Shown: positions 22,910-31,867, counted from the first letter of the stretch. The stretch is DNA of 36,136 nt from Enhydrobacter aerosaccus (GCA_903832005.1 CAIKZO010000109.1:1-36136), one strand, 5' to 3'. Numbers and translations: made by a program. Notes: generated by a model not told the origin, from the letters alone.

Positions 22910-22938
22910 TTGAGAATCATAGGTCTATGACTTATGGT
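22910..22938 (+). promoter_or_regulatory. Promoter with operator palindrome in its spacer
   Basis: TTGAGA (22910-22915) and TATGGT (22933-22938) are 17 bp apart in an AT-rich island. Inside the spacer is an inverted repeat TCATAG-GT-CTATGA (22917-22930). A wider dyad, AGAATCATA (22913-22921) against TATGGTTCT (22933-22941), matches at eight of nine positions. The start near 22945 would give a 40-nt leader to the small gene at 22987. A repressor site in the spacer is inferred. Confidence 0.5.
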
Positions 22939-22986
22939 TCTTCCATAATTTAGCTATTTTGACGCTGACAAGTAATTGGATTTCCC

Positions 22987-23136
22987 ATGCTCGCACGCTT
23001 TCCTTTGCATGCTTCTGCCCCCAATGACCGTCTCAGCCGGCTCGCCGATTGGTGGCCCGCCGCCGTCATCGGCATCCTGGCCCTCCTGGGCGGTATTCCC
23101 GACGGCAACGCCCAGACCCTGCTCGGCCTGTTCTAA
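22987..23136 (+). CDS. Putative 49-residue membrane protein
   Basis: A short open frame beginning MLARFPLHASAPNDRLSRLADWW, followed by a hydrophobic stretch (PAAVIGILALLGGI) and ending GLF. The hydrophobic segment is long enough for one membrane helix, with the basic N-terminus inside. A weak GGA lies six bases upstream, and a promoter-like pair with a palindromic spacer precedes it by about 50 bp. No family is recognised. The stretch between its stop and 23254 shows no other gene. The region's base composition (AT-rich promoter, ordinary coding GC) favours a genuine transcript. Confidence 0.42.
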   Translation: MLARFPLHASAPNDRLSRLADWWPAAVIGILALLGGIPDGNAQTLLGLF

Positions 23137-23254
23137 ACTCTCATCTCCGCGCAAGATTATTGCGAGGAGGGAGTGGCGGAATCCGGGGCAGAATCGGGTC
23201 TAAGCCTGACGCCACCGGCATCGAAGGTGTTCCAGGATTTCGGTGCACACCGCG

Positions 23255-24889
23255 TCACGAATTTGCTTTGCGCTCCGCATCCAGCCGCCGCAGTTCACGC
23301 CGCATGATCTTGCCGGTGGTGGTCAGCGGTAGCTCGGTCACGAACTCGACCTCACGGGGGTATTCGTGGGCCGCCAGCCGGGTCTTCACGTAGCCCGCCA
23401 GATCGGCCTTCAGGGCGTCCGTGGCGGCGATCTCGGGCCGGAGCTGGACGAAGGCCTTCACGATCTCCGTACGCACCTTGTCGGGGATGCCGACCACGCC
23501 GACCATGGCCACGGCCGGATGCTTCATCAGGCACTCCTCGATCTCGCCCGGGCCGATGCGGTAGCCGCCGGAGGTGATGACGTCGTCGTCGCGGCTCTTG
23601 AAGAAGACGTAGCCATCCTCGTCCATGCGACCGAGGTCGCCGGTCAGCAGCCAGTCGCCGGCGTACTTGCGTTCGGTCGCCTCCGGGTTCTTCCAGTATT
23701 CCAGCATGACGATCGGGTCGTCGCGCCAGCCGGCGATCTGGCCTTCCTCGCCGGGTGGCAGGACGTTGCCCTCGCTGTCGACGATCGCGACCTTGCGGCC
23801 GGGGCAGGCGCGGCCGCAGGAGCCCGGCCGGACTTCGAACCAGTCCGGTGAGTTCAGCGTCATGAGGTTCATCTCGGTCTGGCCGTAGCCCTCCGAGATC
23901 GTGGTGCCGAACGTGTCGCGACCCCAGGCCAGCAGCTCTTCGCCCATGGCCTCGCCGCCGGTGAAGATCGAGCGCAGGTCGTAGTCCCAGCGGTTCCGGG
24001 GCTCGTTCACCTGCCGCATCATCTTGAGCGCGGTCGGTGGGATGAACGTCACGCCGACCTTGTGCTTGGCCAGCATGGCGAAGGCGCGCTCGGGATCGAA
24101 CTTGGCAAAGCGATGCGCCAGCACCGGTGTGCCGTAGTACCAGGCCGGGAACAGCGCGTCGTAGAGGCCGGCGATCCAGGCCCATTCTGCCGGGGTCCAC
24201 ATGATCTCGTTGCCGCGCGGCCAGTGGCCGAGCATCTGCTCCACGGCGGGGATCGTGCCCAGCACCATGCTGTGGGCATGCAGTGCGCCCTTGGGCTGGC
24301 CGGTCGTGCCTGAGGTGTAGATCAAGAGCGCCGGATCCTCGGCATCGGTGTCCAGGGTCCGGAAGTCGTCGGAGGCGGCGCCAAGCAGCCGGTCCCAGTC
24401 GAGGAACTCGGCGCCATGCGCGCCGGCGTCGATCACGATCACCGTCTCGAGGTCCGGCAGCCGCTCGCGGACGGCCAGGATCTTCGGCACGTTGGCCATG
24501 TCGGTGATCACGGCCTTGGCGCTAGCGTTGGACAGGCGGTACTCGACCGCCTCCTCGCCGAACAGGGTGAACAGCGGCAGCACGACCGCGCCCATGCGGT
24601 AGCCCGCCAGGTGGCAGAGGGTGAGCTCGGCGCCCTGGCTCAGGAAGACGCCGATCCGGTCGCCCTTGCCGACGCCCTTTGCCTGAAGCGCGTTGGCCAG
24701 CCGCGAGCTTCCGGCCAGCAGTTCGCCGAAGGTCCAGTTGCGCACGCTGCCGTCGGCATTCTCGACGATCAGGGCCAGGGTGCCCGGATTATGCCGTTCG
24801 CAGACCGCGCGGCCGATGTTGAGCTTCTTGGGCTTGGGCCAGCGGAACTGGCGCATCGCCTCGTCGTAGGAAAGGCCGTGGGGGATCAT
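23255..24889 (-). CDS. Acyl-CoA synthetase (AMP-forming)
   Basis: A 544-residue acyl-activating enzyme of the ANL superfamily, making acyl-AMP and then acyl-CoA. The P-loop-like YTSGTTGQPKG is at 191-201. Further motifs are SEGYGQTE, DWLLTGDLGRMDEDGYVFFKSRDDDVITSGGYRIGPGEIE, and the catalytic lysine K527 in TTTGKIMRREL. It resembles medium-chain acyl-CoA synthetases. ATG 24889 gives the family's short N-terminus (MIPHGLSYDEAMRQFRW), although no clear Shine-Dalgarno precedes it. The next upstream ATG (24946) would overlap the divergent gene's start. The substrate could be a fatty or aromatic acid. Confidence 0.9.
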   Translation of the reverse strand: MIPHGLSYDEAMRQFRWPKPKKLNIGRAVCERHNPGTLALIVENADGSVRNWTFGELLAGSSRLANALQAKGVGKGDRIGVFLSQGAELTLCHLAGYRMGAVVLPLFTLFGEEAVEYRLSNASAKAVITDMANVPKILAVRERLPDLETVIVIDAGAHGAEFLDWDRLLGAASDDFRTLDTDAEDPALLIYTSGTTGQPKGALHAHSMVLGTIPAVEQMLGHWPRGNEIMWTPAEWAWIAGLYDALFPAWYYGTPVLAHRFAKFDPERAFAMLAKHKVGVTFIPPTALKMMRQVNEPRNRWDYDLRSIFTGGEAMGEELLAWGRDTFGTTISEGYGQTEMNLMTLNSPDWFEVRPGSCGRACPGRKVAIVDSEGNVLPPGEEGQIAGWRDDPIVMLEYWKNPEATERKYAGDWLLTGDLGRMDEDGYVFFKSRDDDVITSGGYRIGPGEIEECLMKHPAVAMVGVVGIPDKVRTEIVKAFVQLRPEIAATDALKADLAGYVKTRLAAHEYPREVEFVTELPLTTTGKIMRRELRRLDAERKANS

Positions 24890-24944
24890 GAGGTGGGGAC
24901 TATGCCATGTGGACCGCGCTCTGCCAGCGGAGGTATTCTGCAGC

Positions 24945-27056
24945 ATGAGCCCAGACGACCATTCTTATGCTCCCGTACGCGTTGGCCGCAGCCGCGAAGA
25001 AGGCATCAAGACCGTTCCCTCGGTCTGCCCGCACGACTGCACCAGCACCTGTGCCCTCGAAGTCGAGCGCCTCGCGCCCGACCGGATCGGCCGGGTCCGC
25101 GGCTCGCAGCGCAACAGTTACACCGCTGGCGTGATCTGCGAGAAGGTCGCGCGTTACGCTGAGCGCATCCATCATCCCGATCGGCTGATGCACCCCATGC
25201 GCCGCACGGGGCCGAAGGGCTCCAAGCAGTTCACCGAGATCTCGTGGAGCGACGCGCTCGACACTATCGCCGAGCAGTTCATCGCCAAGACGAAGCAATA
25301 CGGCAGCGAGACCATCTGGCCTTATTACTACGCCGGGACGATGGGCCTGGTGCAGCGCGACGGCATCAACCGCCTGCGCAATGCGATGAAGTACTCGCGC
25401 TGGTTCTCGACCATCTGCGTGTCGCTGTCCGACGGCGGCTGGATCGCCGGCACCGGCGTGAAGCGCGGCGCCGACATGCGCGAGGTCGACGATCATTCGG
25501 ACCTGGTGGTGATCTGGGGCGGCAATCCCGTGAGCACCCAGGTCAACGTGATGACCCATGCGATGAAGGCCCGCAAGCGCGGCGCCAAGATCGTCGTGGT
25601 CGATCCCTATCGGACCGGCACGGCCGAGCAGGCCGACATGCACCTCGCCGTGCGTCCCGGCACCGACGGCGCGCTGGCGGTCGGCGTGATGCATGTCCTG
25701 TTCAAGGAAGGCTACGCCGACTGGGACTATCTGCGGAAATACACCGACGCTCCCGGCGAGCTGGCCACGCACGTGGCCACGCGCACGCCCGAGTGGGCGT
25801 CGAAGATCACGGGCCTTCCGGTCGAGCAGATCGTCGAATTCGCGCGCCTGTACGGGCAGGCCAAGGCCGCCTTCATCCGCGCTCACCACGGCTTCAGCCG
25901 CAGCCGCAACGGGGCTGCCAACATGCATGCCGTGACCTGCCTGCCGGCCGTGACCGGCGCCTGGAAGGTCAAGGGGGGTGGCGCGCTGTACGGCCACACC
26001 GGCATGTACCCGATCAACAAGGCGCTGATCGAAGGCACCGAGATGCTCGACAAGTCGATCCGCGAGCTCGACCAGTCGCGGCTCGGGCCGATCCTGACCG
26101 GCGATGCCGACGCGCTGAAGAACGGCCCGCCGGTGACCGGCATGCTGATCCAGAACACCAATCCCGCGATGGTCTGTCCGGAACTCGAACTGGTGCACAA
26201 GGGCTTCAAGCGTGAGGACCTGTTCGTCGCCGTGCATGAGCAGTTCATGACCGAGACGGCGGCCTATGCCGACATCGTGTTGCCTGCGACCATGTTCCTC
26301 GAGCACGACGACTTCTACACGGCGTCGGGCCACACCTACTTCCAGGTCACCAAGAAGGTTGTCGAGGCACCGGGCGAGTGTCGCGAGAACCACTATGTGA
26401 TCTCCGAGTTGGCCAAGCGACTGGGTGCCAAGCACCGCGGCTTCGACATGACGCCGTGGGAGATCATGGACGAGTCGCTGAAGGCCTCGGGCATGTGGGA
26501 CGCCGAGACCAACTGGTCGAAGGGCGGCCAGGATTTCCATCTCGGCTTCGAGACCTCACACTTCCTCGACGGTTTCGGCTGGCCCGACAAGAAATTCCGC
26601 TTCAAGCCCGACTGGAAGGCGATGGGGCCGCGCGGCCACGAGATGCCGGTCCTGCCCGACCATTTCGACGTGATCGACAATGCGACGGAAGAAAAGCCGT
26701 TCCGCCTTGTCGCCGCCCCGGCGCGCACCTTCCTGAACTCGACCTTCACGGAGACACCATCGAGCCAGAAGCGCGAAGTGCGGCCGACGGCGATGATGAA
26801 TCTGGAGGATTGCGCGGCGATGGATCTGGCCGACGGCGACCGGGTCGAGGTCGGCAACGAGCGCGGCAAGACGGTCGTGCACGCCAAGGCCAAGAAGGGC
26901 CAGCAGCGCGGCGTTGTCGTGGTCGAGGGCATCTGGCCGAACAAGAACTTCGAGACCGGCATCGGCATCAATGCCGTGACCTCGGCCGATCCCGGCTGGC
27001 CCAATGGCGGCGCGGTGTTCCACGACACCGCCGTCTGGATCCGCAAGGTCGCTTGA
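24945..27056 (+). CDS. Molybdopterin oxidoreductase (bis-MGD), second copy
   Basis: A 703-residue DMSO-reductase-superfamily enzyme with a 4Fe-4S site formed by C28, C32, C36 and C65 (CPHDCTSTC...ICEK). Aligned with the copy at 18290-20335, the Mo ligand segment reads FSTICVSLSDGGW; C158 is the best candidate ligand. The remaining MGD domains follow (VVIWGGNPVSTQVN, LIQNTNPAMVCPELE, LPATMFLEHDDFY). No Tat signal is present, so it is cytoplasmic. ATG 24945 has GGAGG eleven bases upstream. It is divergent from the acyl-CoA synthetase and overlaps mipZ at its end. The electron partner and substrate are unknown; thiosulfate/polysulfide- or formate-like chemistry cannot be told apart. Confidence 0.87.
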   Translation: MSPDDHSYAPVRVGRSREEGIKTVPSVCPHDCTSTCALEVERLAPDRIGRVRGSQRNSYTAGVICEKVARYAERIHHPDRLMHPMRRTGPKGSKQFTEISWSDALDTIAEQFIAKTKQYGSETIWPYYYAGTMGLVQRDGINRLRNAMKYSRWFSTICVSLSDGGWIAGTGVKRGADMREVDDHSDLVVIWGGNPVSTQVNVMTHAMKARKRGAKIVVVDPYRTGTAEQADMHLAVRPGTDGALAVGVMHVLFKEGYADWDYLRKYTDAPGELATHVATRTPEWASKITGLPVEQIVEFARLYGQAKAAFIRAHHGFSRSRNGAANMHAVTCLPAVTGAWKVKGGGALYGHTGMYPINKALIEGTEMLDKSIRELDQSRLGPILTGDADALKNGPPVTGMLIQNTNPAMVCPELELVHKGFKREDLFVAVHEQFMTETAAYADIVLPATMFLEHDDFYTASGHTYFQVTKKVVEAPGECRENHYVISELAKRLGAKHRGFDMTPWEIMDESLKASGMWDAETNWSKGGQDFHLGFETSHFLDGFGWPDKKFRFKPDWKAMGPRGHEMPVLPDHFDVIDNATEEKPFRLVAAPARTFLNSTFTETPSSQKREVRPTAMMNLEDCAAMDLADGDRVEVGNERGKTVVHAKAKKGQQRGVVVVEGIWPNKNFETGIGINAVTSADPGWPNGGAVFHDTAVWIRKVA

Positions 27057-27931
27057 GCACCTTTCAGCCGGCGCCGAACCCGAGCATCGTCCAGACCCAG
27101 GCGGAGCGCGCGCCAGGGCGGGCGCATGTGCTGGTGATCGGCAACGAAAAGGGCGGGTCGGGCAAATCGACGACCGCCATGCACATCGCCGTGTCGCTGA
27201 TGGGTGACGGCGGCAAGGTCGCGACCATCGACCTCGACGCGCGCCAGGGCACGTTCACCCGCTACATCGAGAACCGCGAGGCCTACGCCAAGCGCAAAGG
27301 GCTCGACCTCGCGCTGCCGCTCCATGCCGCGGTCATGGCCTCGGGCGATCCGGCCGACGAGAAGGCGCGCTTCGAGGCAGCGCTCGAGCCGGCGGTAACG
27401 ACGGCCGACTTCGTGATCGTCGACACGCCGGGCAGCGACACCCACCTGTCGCGGCTGGCCCACACCTGGGCCGACACGCTGCTGACGCCGCTGAACGACA
27501 GTTTCATCGACCTCGACCTGCTGGCGCGCATCGACCCGGAGACGCTCAAGATCGTGCGGCCGTCGGTCTATGCCGAAGCGGTGTGGAAGCAGCGCCAGGT
27601 TCGGGCGGTGCAGGGCGCGCGGCCCGTGGACTGGATCGTGATGCGCAATCGCCTGTCGTCGCTTGCCGCGCGCAACAAGCGCGACATGGGCACCGTGATC
27701 GAGGCTCTGGCCAAGCGCATCGGCTTCCGCACGGCGCGCGGCCTCAGCGAGCGCGTGATCTATCGCGAGCTGTTCCTGAACGGCCTCACCTTGCTCGACC
27801 TGAAGCGCGGCGCCTCGGGTGGAAATACAGGCCCGTCGATGACGATGAGCCATGTCGCGGCCCGTCAGGAAGTGCGTGACCTCGTGGCAGCTCTCAACCT
27901 GCCGCCGCCGCTCAGCGCCGAAGCGCCATGA
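27053..27931 (+). CDS. mipZ: MipZ division-plane positioning ATPase
   Basis: A 292-residue ParA/MinD-superfamily ATPase. In Caulobacter MipZ dimerises on ATP and the chromosome, and its gradient from the poles keeps FtsZ at midcell. The deviant Walker A VIGNEKGGSGKSTT (K33, K38), ATIDLDARQGTFTRYIENR, VIVDTPGSD, ...LLTPLNDSFIDLDLL, DWIVMRNRLSSLAARNKR, ...RVIYRELFLNGLTLLDL and HVAARQEVR all match MipZ. There is no ATG at the N-terminus; TTG 27053 (TTGA overlapping the previous stop) adds about 24 residues before the core, whereas GTG 27128 would begin right at HVLVIGNEKGG. Coupling to a molybdoenzyme is odd. The 3' end overlaps the convergent SGNH gene by 20 bp. Confidence 0.92.
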   Translation: MSTFQPAPNPSIVQTQAERAPGRAHVLVIGNEKGGSGKSTTAMHIAVSLMGDGGKVATIDLDARQGTFTRYIENREAYAKRKGLDLALPLHAAVMASGDPADEKARFEAALEPAVTTADFVIVDTPGSDTHLSRLAHTWADTLLTPLNDSFIDLDLLARIDPETLKIVRPSVYAEAVWKQRQVRAVQGARPVDWIVMRNRLSSLAARNKRDMGTVIEALAKRIGFRTARGLSERVIYRELFLNGLTLLDLKRGASGGNTGPSMTMSHVAARQEVRDLVAALNLPPPLSAEAP

Positions 27932-29168
27932 CCTCCTTGGCCAGGCGCGCCGCCACGACTTCGTGGCCTTCTTCCGTCCAGTGCAGGTCGGTCTTGCGGT
28001 AGGTCCCGCGCACGCCCCTGAGGTCGTCGGCGAGATCGACGAAGGGGATACCTGACTTGGCGAGCGCCGCGACCATCGCCTCGTGATAGGCGGCGCGCGT
28101 CAGCGTGTAGCTGTAGTAGCGCGGCCAGGGCTTCCAGAATTCGGCGAAGGCGGGGTCCATGGTGCCGACCGGGATGGCCGCCACCAGGAACTTCACGCCG
28201 TGCGCCTTCAGCAGACGGTCGGTCGCGGTGAGCCACGACATCGTAGCCTTGATCTCATTGGCCGGAATGGCGGCGGCCGCGTCCTCGGGCGTCATCGCAA
28301 GCTTCGAGGAACTGGTCTCCATCGAGATCACGCCATCGAGGATCCAGCCCTGGAGATATTCGCGATCGAAGCGGCGCGGCCTGAATTCTTCCCAGAAACG
28401 GTCGCCACCGCGCGCCAGGACTTCCTCGATCGTGGCCTCCGGCAGCTCGGGAAAGTAATACTGGTGCATCAGCTTCACGAGGATCGGCAGGCCCTCGGCC
28501 CGCGGCTTGGACAAGGCCTCGGTGATGACCTGATGTTCGTTGGGCGCATACTTGCCGCCCGTGGCCGCGCCCGACAATCGCAGTGCGTTCACGGTCTGCC
28601 AGGCGATGTGCGGAGCGACCTCGCCGAGGAGCGACGGGCGCGGCAACTCGGCCACGAACGGCAAGGGCGGATGCTCGCCCGGGAACGGCTCCGTAACGGT
28701 GTCATTGCCGGAATAGAACGAAAGCACGACCGCGTCGGGCGCGATCTTCAGGGCCACGTCCTTGATGCGATAGTAGTATTCGATCGGGCTCGTGCCGGCG
28801 ACGCCGAGGTTGACCGCCTCCATGTCGTCATGACCGGCGTCGACGAAGCGGCCTTCGACCCGGGCAGGAAGGGCGGCACGGGTGAAGCCACCTTCGAGGA
28901 AACTGTCGCCGACGAAGACCGAACGGAAGGCAGCGCCGGCCGGCTTGGCGATCGAGCGCTCGCGCATCTGCCAGCGGTTGATGGCGAAGCTGAGGTCGGG
29001 CATGCCGGCGCTCCATTGCGCCACGGCATCGACGCCGACCGGCGCCGGGCGCAGCAGGTAGCCTGGCCACGACGGCGTGGCGAGCCATGCGGCGCCTTCG
29101 ATGCCGGCGAAGGCTGTGACCAGGAGCAGGAAGCCGTAGACGATCCAGAAGGTGGATCGTCGTTTCAT
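27912..29168 (-). CDS. Membrane-anchored SGNH/GDSL hydrolase (A)
   Basis: A 418-residue protein with one N-terminal membrane helix (about 7-29) and a periplasmic SGNH-hydrolase-like domain: block I VGDSFLEGG with S89, NLGVAGTSPIEYYYR, SGND with N155, and C-terminal TDLHWTEEGH with D394 and H396. All four catalytic positions look intact, so esterase activity (for example O-deacetylation) or AlgJ/AlgX-type acetyl transfer is plausible. ATG 29168 overlaps the stop of the upstream gene (ATGA). It is the last of four such genes on this strand. The substrate is unknown; a surface or envelope polymer is inferred from the anchor. Confidence 0.8.
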   Translation of the reverse strand: MKRRSTFWIVYGFLLLVTAFAGIEGAAWLATPSWPGYLLRPAPVGVDAVAQWSAGMPDLSFAINRWQMRERSIAKPAGAAFRSVFVGDSFLEGGFTRAALPARVEGRFVDAGHDDMEAVNLGVAGTSPIEYYYRIKDVALKIAPDAVVLSFYSGNDTVTEPFPGEHPPLPFVAELPRPSLLGEVAPHIAWQTVNALRLSGAATGGKYAPNEHQVITEALSKPRAEGLPILVKLMHQYYFPELPEATIEEVLARGGDRFWEEFRPRRFDREYLQGWILDGVISMETSSSKLAMTPEDAAAAIPANEIKATMSWLTATDRLLKAHGVKFLVAAIPVGTMDPAFAEFWKPWPRYYSYTLTRAAYHEAMVAALAKSGIPFVDLADDLRGVRGTYRKTDLHWTEEGHEVVAARLAKEVMALRR

Positions 29169-30700
29169 GAAGGCTTGGCGCAGCTAAGCTTGATCTCGCG
29201 CGGCGTGAAGGTCGGCAGCGGTTGCTCGGGGCCTGCCGGGCGCGGCCACGAGCCATCGGCAAGGTGCTTCTCGATCACGGGGATGAGTGCCTGCAGATTG
29301 ATCCAGCCACGCATCCGCGTGCCGGCGTAGCTGGTGTGGACGGCGTCGATGAACAGGTCGGGGTCGAGTGGCAACTGACCGGCCACGTCGACGAAAGCCA
29401 GTCCGTGGGCGCGCGCATATTTGGCGAAGAGCCGGTTCTCGAAGTGCACGAGGCGTTCGATGTCGCGATAGCGATAAGGCCAGTAGCCGGCGTTGAGCTG
29501 CTCGATGATGTACTTGTGCCGCGCGGGGTCGAGCACGAGGCCGTCCTTCACCATCCAGGCGAAGGAGCTGAGCGCAAAGTCGCTGCCGACAGTGGCGAGG
29601 TCGCTACGGATGCGGTCGAGGTCGCGCTGGATGACGGTGAGGCTGATCGGCAGGTCGTGAAAGGCGAGATCGGGATCCTGCTCGTCGAGACCTTGTGGCC
29701 AAGTGAGGGTGTAGTCGGGCTTGGGCCATTCGGCGATGCCTGCGCTGCCGGAAGTGATCATGCCGACTGCCGACTGGACTCGGCCAAGCAGCGCCGAATA
29801 TCGGGCTGCTTCGCGCAGCCACCCGGGGGCAGCAGAGGGAGCGCTGGTGGCAGGCCGGACCGCGGCTCCTGGCGGCACGTCGTGGACGACGGACGTCATG
29901 TTGAACTGGTTACCGCCCTCGTAATAGACGACGAGGTCGGGGCGCAGCGGCAGCACCTCTTTGTGCACGATGTTGGCGATGTCGGTCGATACGGTGCTCT
30001 CGCGTGCCGAGTTCAGCACCTCGAAATGGACGTCGAGATGCTTCGACGCGGCCCACATGTTCAGCCAGTGGCCCACGAACTCAGGGTAGGAATAGGGCGC
30101 CCAGTGGGCGTCGACCACCGTCGAGGAACCGGCGAAGACGATGCGGACGGTCTTGGCGCCGCGCGGCACTTCGATCGGCGGCCCGCGCCAGCCGATCTGG
30201 TTGGTCACGAGGTGATCGGGCGATGTCACGCCGGGGTAAAAGCGAAAGGGCGGCGAGGGCTGCCCGTCCGCTGGATCGTAGACGTAGAGTTGGCCAGGAG
30301 CATTGCGCAGCAGGTTGTTCGCGCAGGGATCGGGCGCGAAGACCGTGTTCCAGACCTTGAAGAGATCGTTCGGCTGGAAGGCGCCCGATGGGTGGTCCTG
30401 ATAATCGTTGAAGCGCTTCTGCCACCCCGGCGGCGGCGCGGCGTGGTTGGGCAACGGCGGCGGATCCGACGTGAACCAGGCGCGATCGACACCGGCAGCC
30501 AGGGGGATAGCCTCGATTTCGCCGGGCTTCACCGATGCCGAACCGATCGGATCGGGCAACGGGAATGCCAGCAGCGGCTGGCCGTTGAGGAAACGAACGG
30601 CGCCCTCGGCCACGGCGACGCTGATCAGCATCGAGACCAGAATCATCAAGGCGTCGACCCAGGGTGACGAGCGCTTCTTCTGAGTTGTAGCCCCCTTCAT
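29165..30700 (-). CDS. Membrane-anchored SGNH-hydrolase-like protein (B1)
   Basis: A 511-residue protein with an N-terminal membrane helix (about 14-32), a roughly 130-residue insertion-like region rich in Pro (33-165), and an SGNH-like domain: FAGSST with S193 (GSS instead of GDS), YYEGGNQFN with N264, and IDAVHTSYAG with D452 and H455. It is closely related to the protein at 31868-33343; both share VTNQIGWRGPPIEVPR and PLRPDLVVYYEG. It overlaps the downstream SGNH gene by ATGA and lies 15 bp from the upstream one. The function is unrecognised beyond the fold; an esterase or acyltransferase acting in the periplasm is inferred. Confidence 0.75.
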   Translation of the reverse strand: MKGATTQKKRSSPWVDALMILVSMLISVAVAEGAVRFLNGQPLLAFPLPDPIGSASVKPGEIEAIPLAAGVDRAWFTSDPPPLPNHAAPPPGWQKRFNDYQDHPSGAFQPNDLFKVWNTVFAPDPCANNLLRNAPGQLYVYDPADGQPSPPFRFYPGVTSPDHLVTNQIGWRGPPIEVPRGAKTVRIVFAGSSTVVDAHWAPYSYPEFVGHWLNMWAASKHLDVHFEVLNSARESTVSTDIANIVHKEVLPLRPDLVVYYEGGNQFNMTSVVHDVPPGAAVRPATSAPSAAPGWLREAARYSALLGRVQSAVGMITSGSAGIAEWPKPDYTLTWPQGLDEQDPDLAFHDLPISLTVIQRDLDRIRSDLATVGSDFALSSFAWMVKDGLVLDPARHKYIIEQLNAGYWPYRYRDIERLVHFENRLFAKYARAHGLAFVDVAGQLPLDPDLFIDAVHTSYAGTRMRGWINLQALIPVIEKHLADGSWPRPAGPEQPLPTFTPREIKLSCAKPS

Positions 30701-30715
30701 CGCCGTCGACGAGCC

Positions 30716-31720
30716 TTAGCAGCCCTTCTGCTGCGTGCTGCAGAGCTTGTCGAGCATCGGGATCAGCGCCGGCACGATGCCCTTCGACATCGCGATGTCG
30801 GCCACGCCGTTGGGGTGCGGATCGGGCACCGTCACCCAGAGGCTCGGCGGGTCGAGGTTCTCGACCGTCGGCAGAAGGTCGACGAACTGGACGCCCTGCG
30901 CCTCGACGACCGAACGGACCTTCGCCGTCACGTCGGCGAAGGGATAGGGCTTGAGCTCATGCAGTTCGGGAACGTGGACCACGATGAGCTGGATGCCCGC
31001 GTCCTTCGCGACCTTGGCGAAGCCCGCGATCGCCTCCTGGGTCTTCTTCCAGCCTGGTGCGTTGTCCTTGTAGAGGTCGCGGTAATACTTCTTCCAATCG
31101 GGCACTTCACCCGACGAGCGCATCAGGGCGTCGAACCGGTATTTCATCACCACGTAGGCTTCCGAGTGTTCCTCGAGCCAATTGTGATCGTCGTAGATCG
31201 GCATCGGCTCGCCATCGTTGATGAAGTAGATCAGCACGATGATGTCGGGCTTCATCTTCGCGCCCAGGTCCTTGTAGGAGGCGAGTTCCTGCGAAGTGTT
31301 GTAGTTGCCGACACCCAGGTTGAAGCCGTCAACCTTGCGGCCCTGCGCCTTGAGCGTCGAAAGCACCTGCATCGGCAGCGTCTCTTTCAGGCCGACACCC
31401 CAGCCCATGGCGATGGAGTCCCCGGAGAAGGCGATGCGCGCAACGCCCGGCGGCGGCGTCAGGGGGATCTCCGGGCTGCGGAACCCATGCGAGTCGGTTT
31501 GCACGTCCTCGGCCATGAGGTCGGCATGCGCGTTCGGCCGATGGCTGTGGCCGATGTCGGGCCGGTAGTCGCGCTGCTTGACCCGGGTGGCGTACTTCCA
31601 CATCTCGAGTTCATAGGTCTTGCCGGTATCGACAAAGAGGCGGGTCATCGGCTCTAGGGCAATAAGGCACAGGAACGTCACGACAATGACGAGCAAGGCG
31701 TTCTTGAGGAAGGCTGGCAC
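30716..31720 (-). CDS. Membrane-anchored SGNH/GDSL hydrolase (C)
   Basis: A 334-residue protein with an N-terminal membrane helix (about 5-24) and a compact SGNH domain: AFSGDSIAMGWG with S102, GVGNYNTSQE, YFINDGEPM with N168, and VPDPHPNGVAD with D300 and H302. The catalytic set appears complete. The start is GTG 31720 with weak Shine-Dalgarno. It lies 15 bp upstream of the large SGNH-like gene and about 150 bp downstream of its paralogue, so it is probably co-transcribed with the two genes downstream. It differs from the other three in sequence and belongs to the ordinary GDSL-like group. Confidence 0.8.
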   Translation of the reverse strand: MPAFLKNALLVIVVTFLCLIALEPMTRLFVDTGKTYELEMWKYATRVKQRDYRPDIGHSHRPNAHADLMAEDVQTDSHGFRSPEIPLTPPPGVARIAFSGDSIAMGWGVGLKETLPMQVLSTLKAQGRKVDGFNLGVGNYNTSQELASYKDLGAKMKPDIIVLIYFINDGEPMPIYDDHNWLEEHSEAYVVMKYRFDALMRSSGEVPDWKKYYRDLYKDNAPGWKKTQEAIAGFAKVAKDAGIQLIVVHVPELHELKPYPFADVTAKVRSVVEAQGVQFVDLLPTVENLDPPSLWVTVPDPHPNGVADIAMSKGIVPALIPMLDKLCSTQQKGC

Positions 31721-31756
31721 GGCGTCTATCTCTGCGCTTGTCTTTAAATTTTACGG

Positions 31757-31771
31757 GCGGGTTATACCCGC
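31757..31771. repeat. Perfect dyad between SGNH genes
   Basis: The dyad GCGGGT-TAT-ACCCGC lies in the 147-bp gap between two SGNH genes, 36 bp upstream of the GTG at 31720 and inside an otherwise AT-rich stretch. On the minus strand it contains TATAAC, which could be a -10 element covered by an operator, or the dyad could be a hairpin at the end of the upstream gene. No T-tract follows. Confidence 0.4.
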
Positions 31772-31867
31772 GTCCTAGGCCGAAATCATCCACACGATAT
31801 GTCGAGTTGGCCGAACAAAATCAGCAAATGCGACGATCCGTCCCCCAGGCATTACTGCCGGGCGCCG

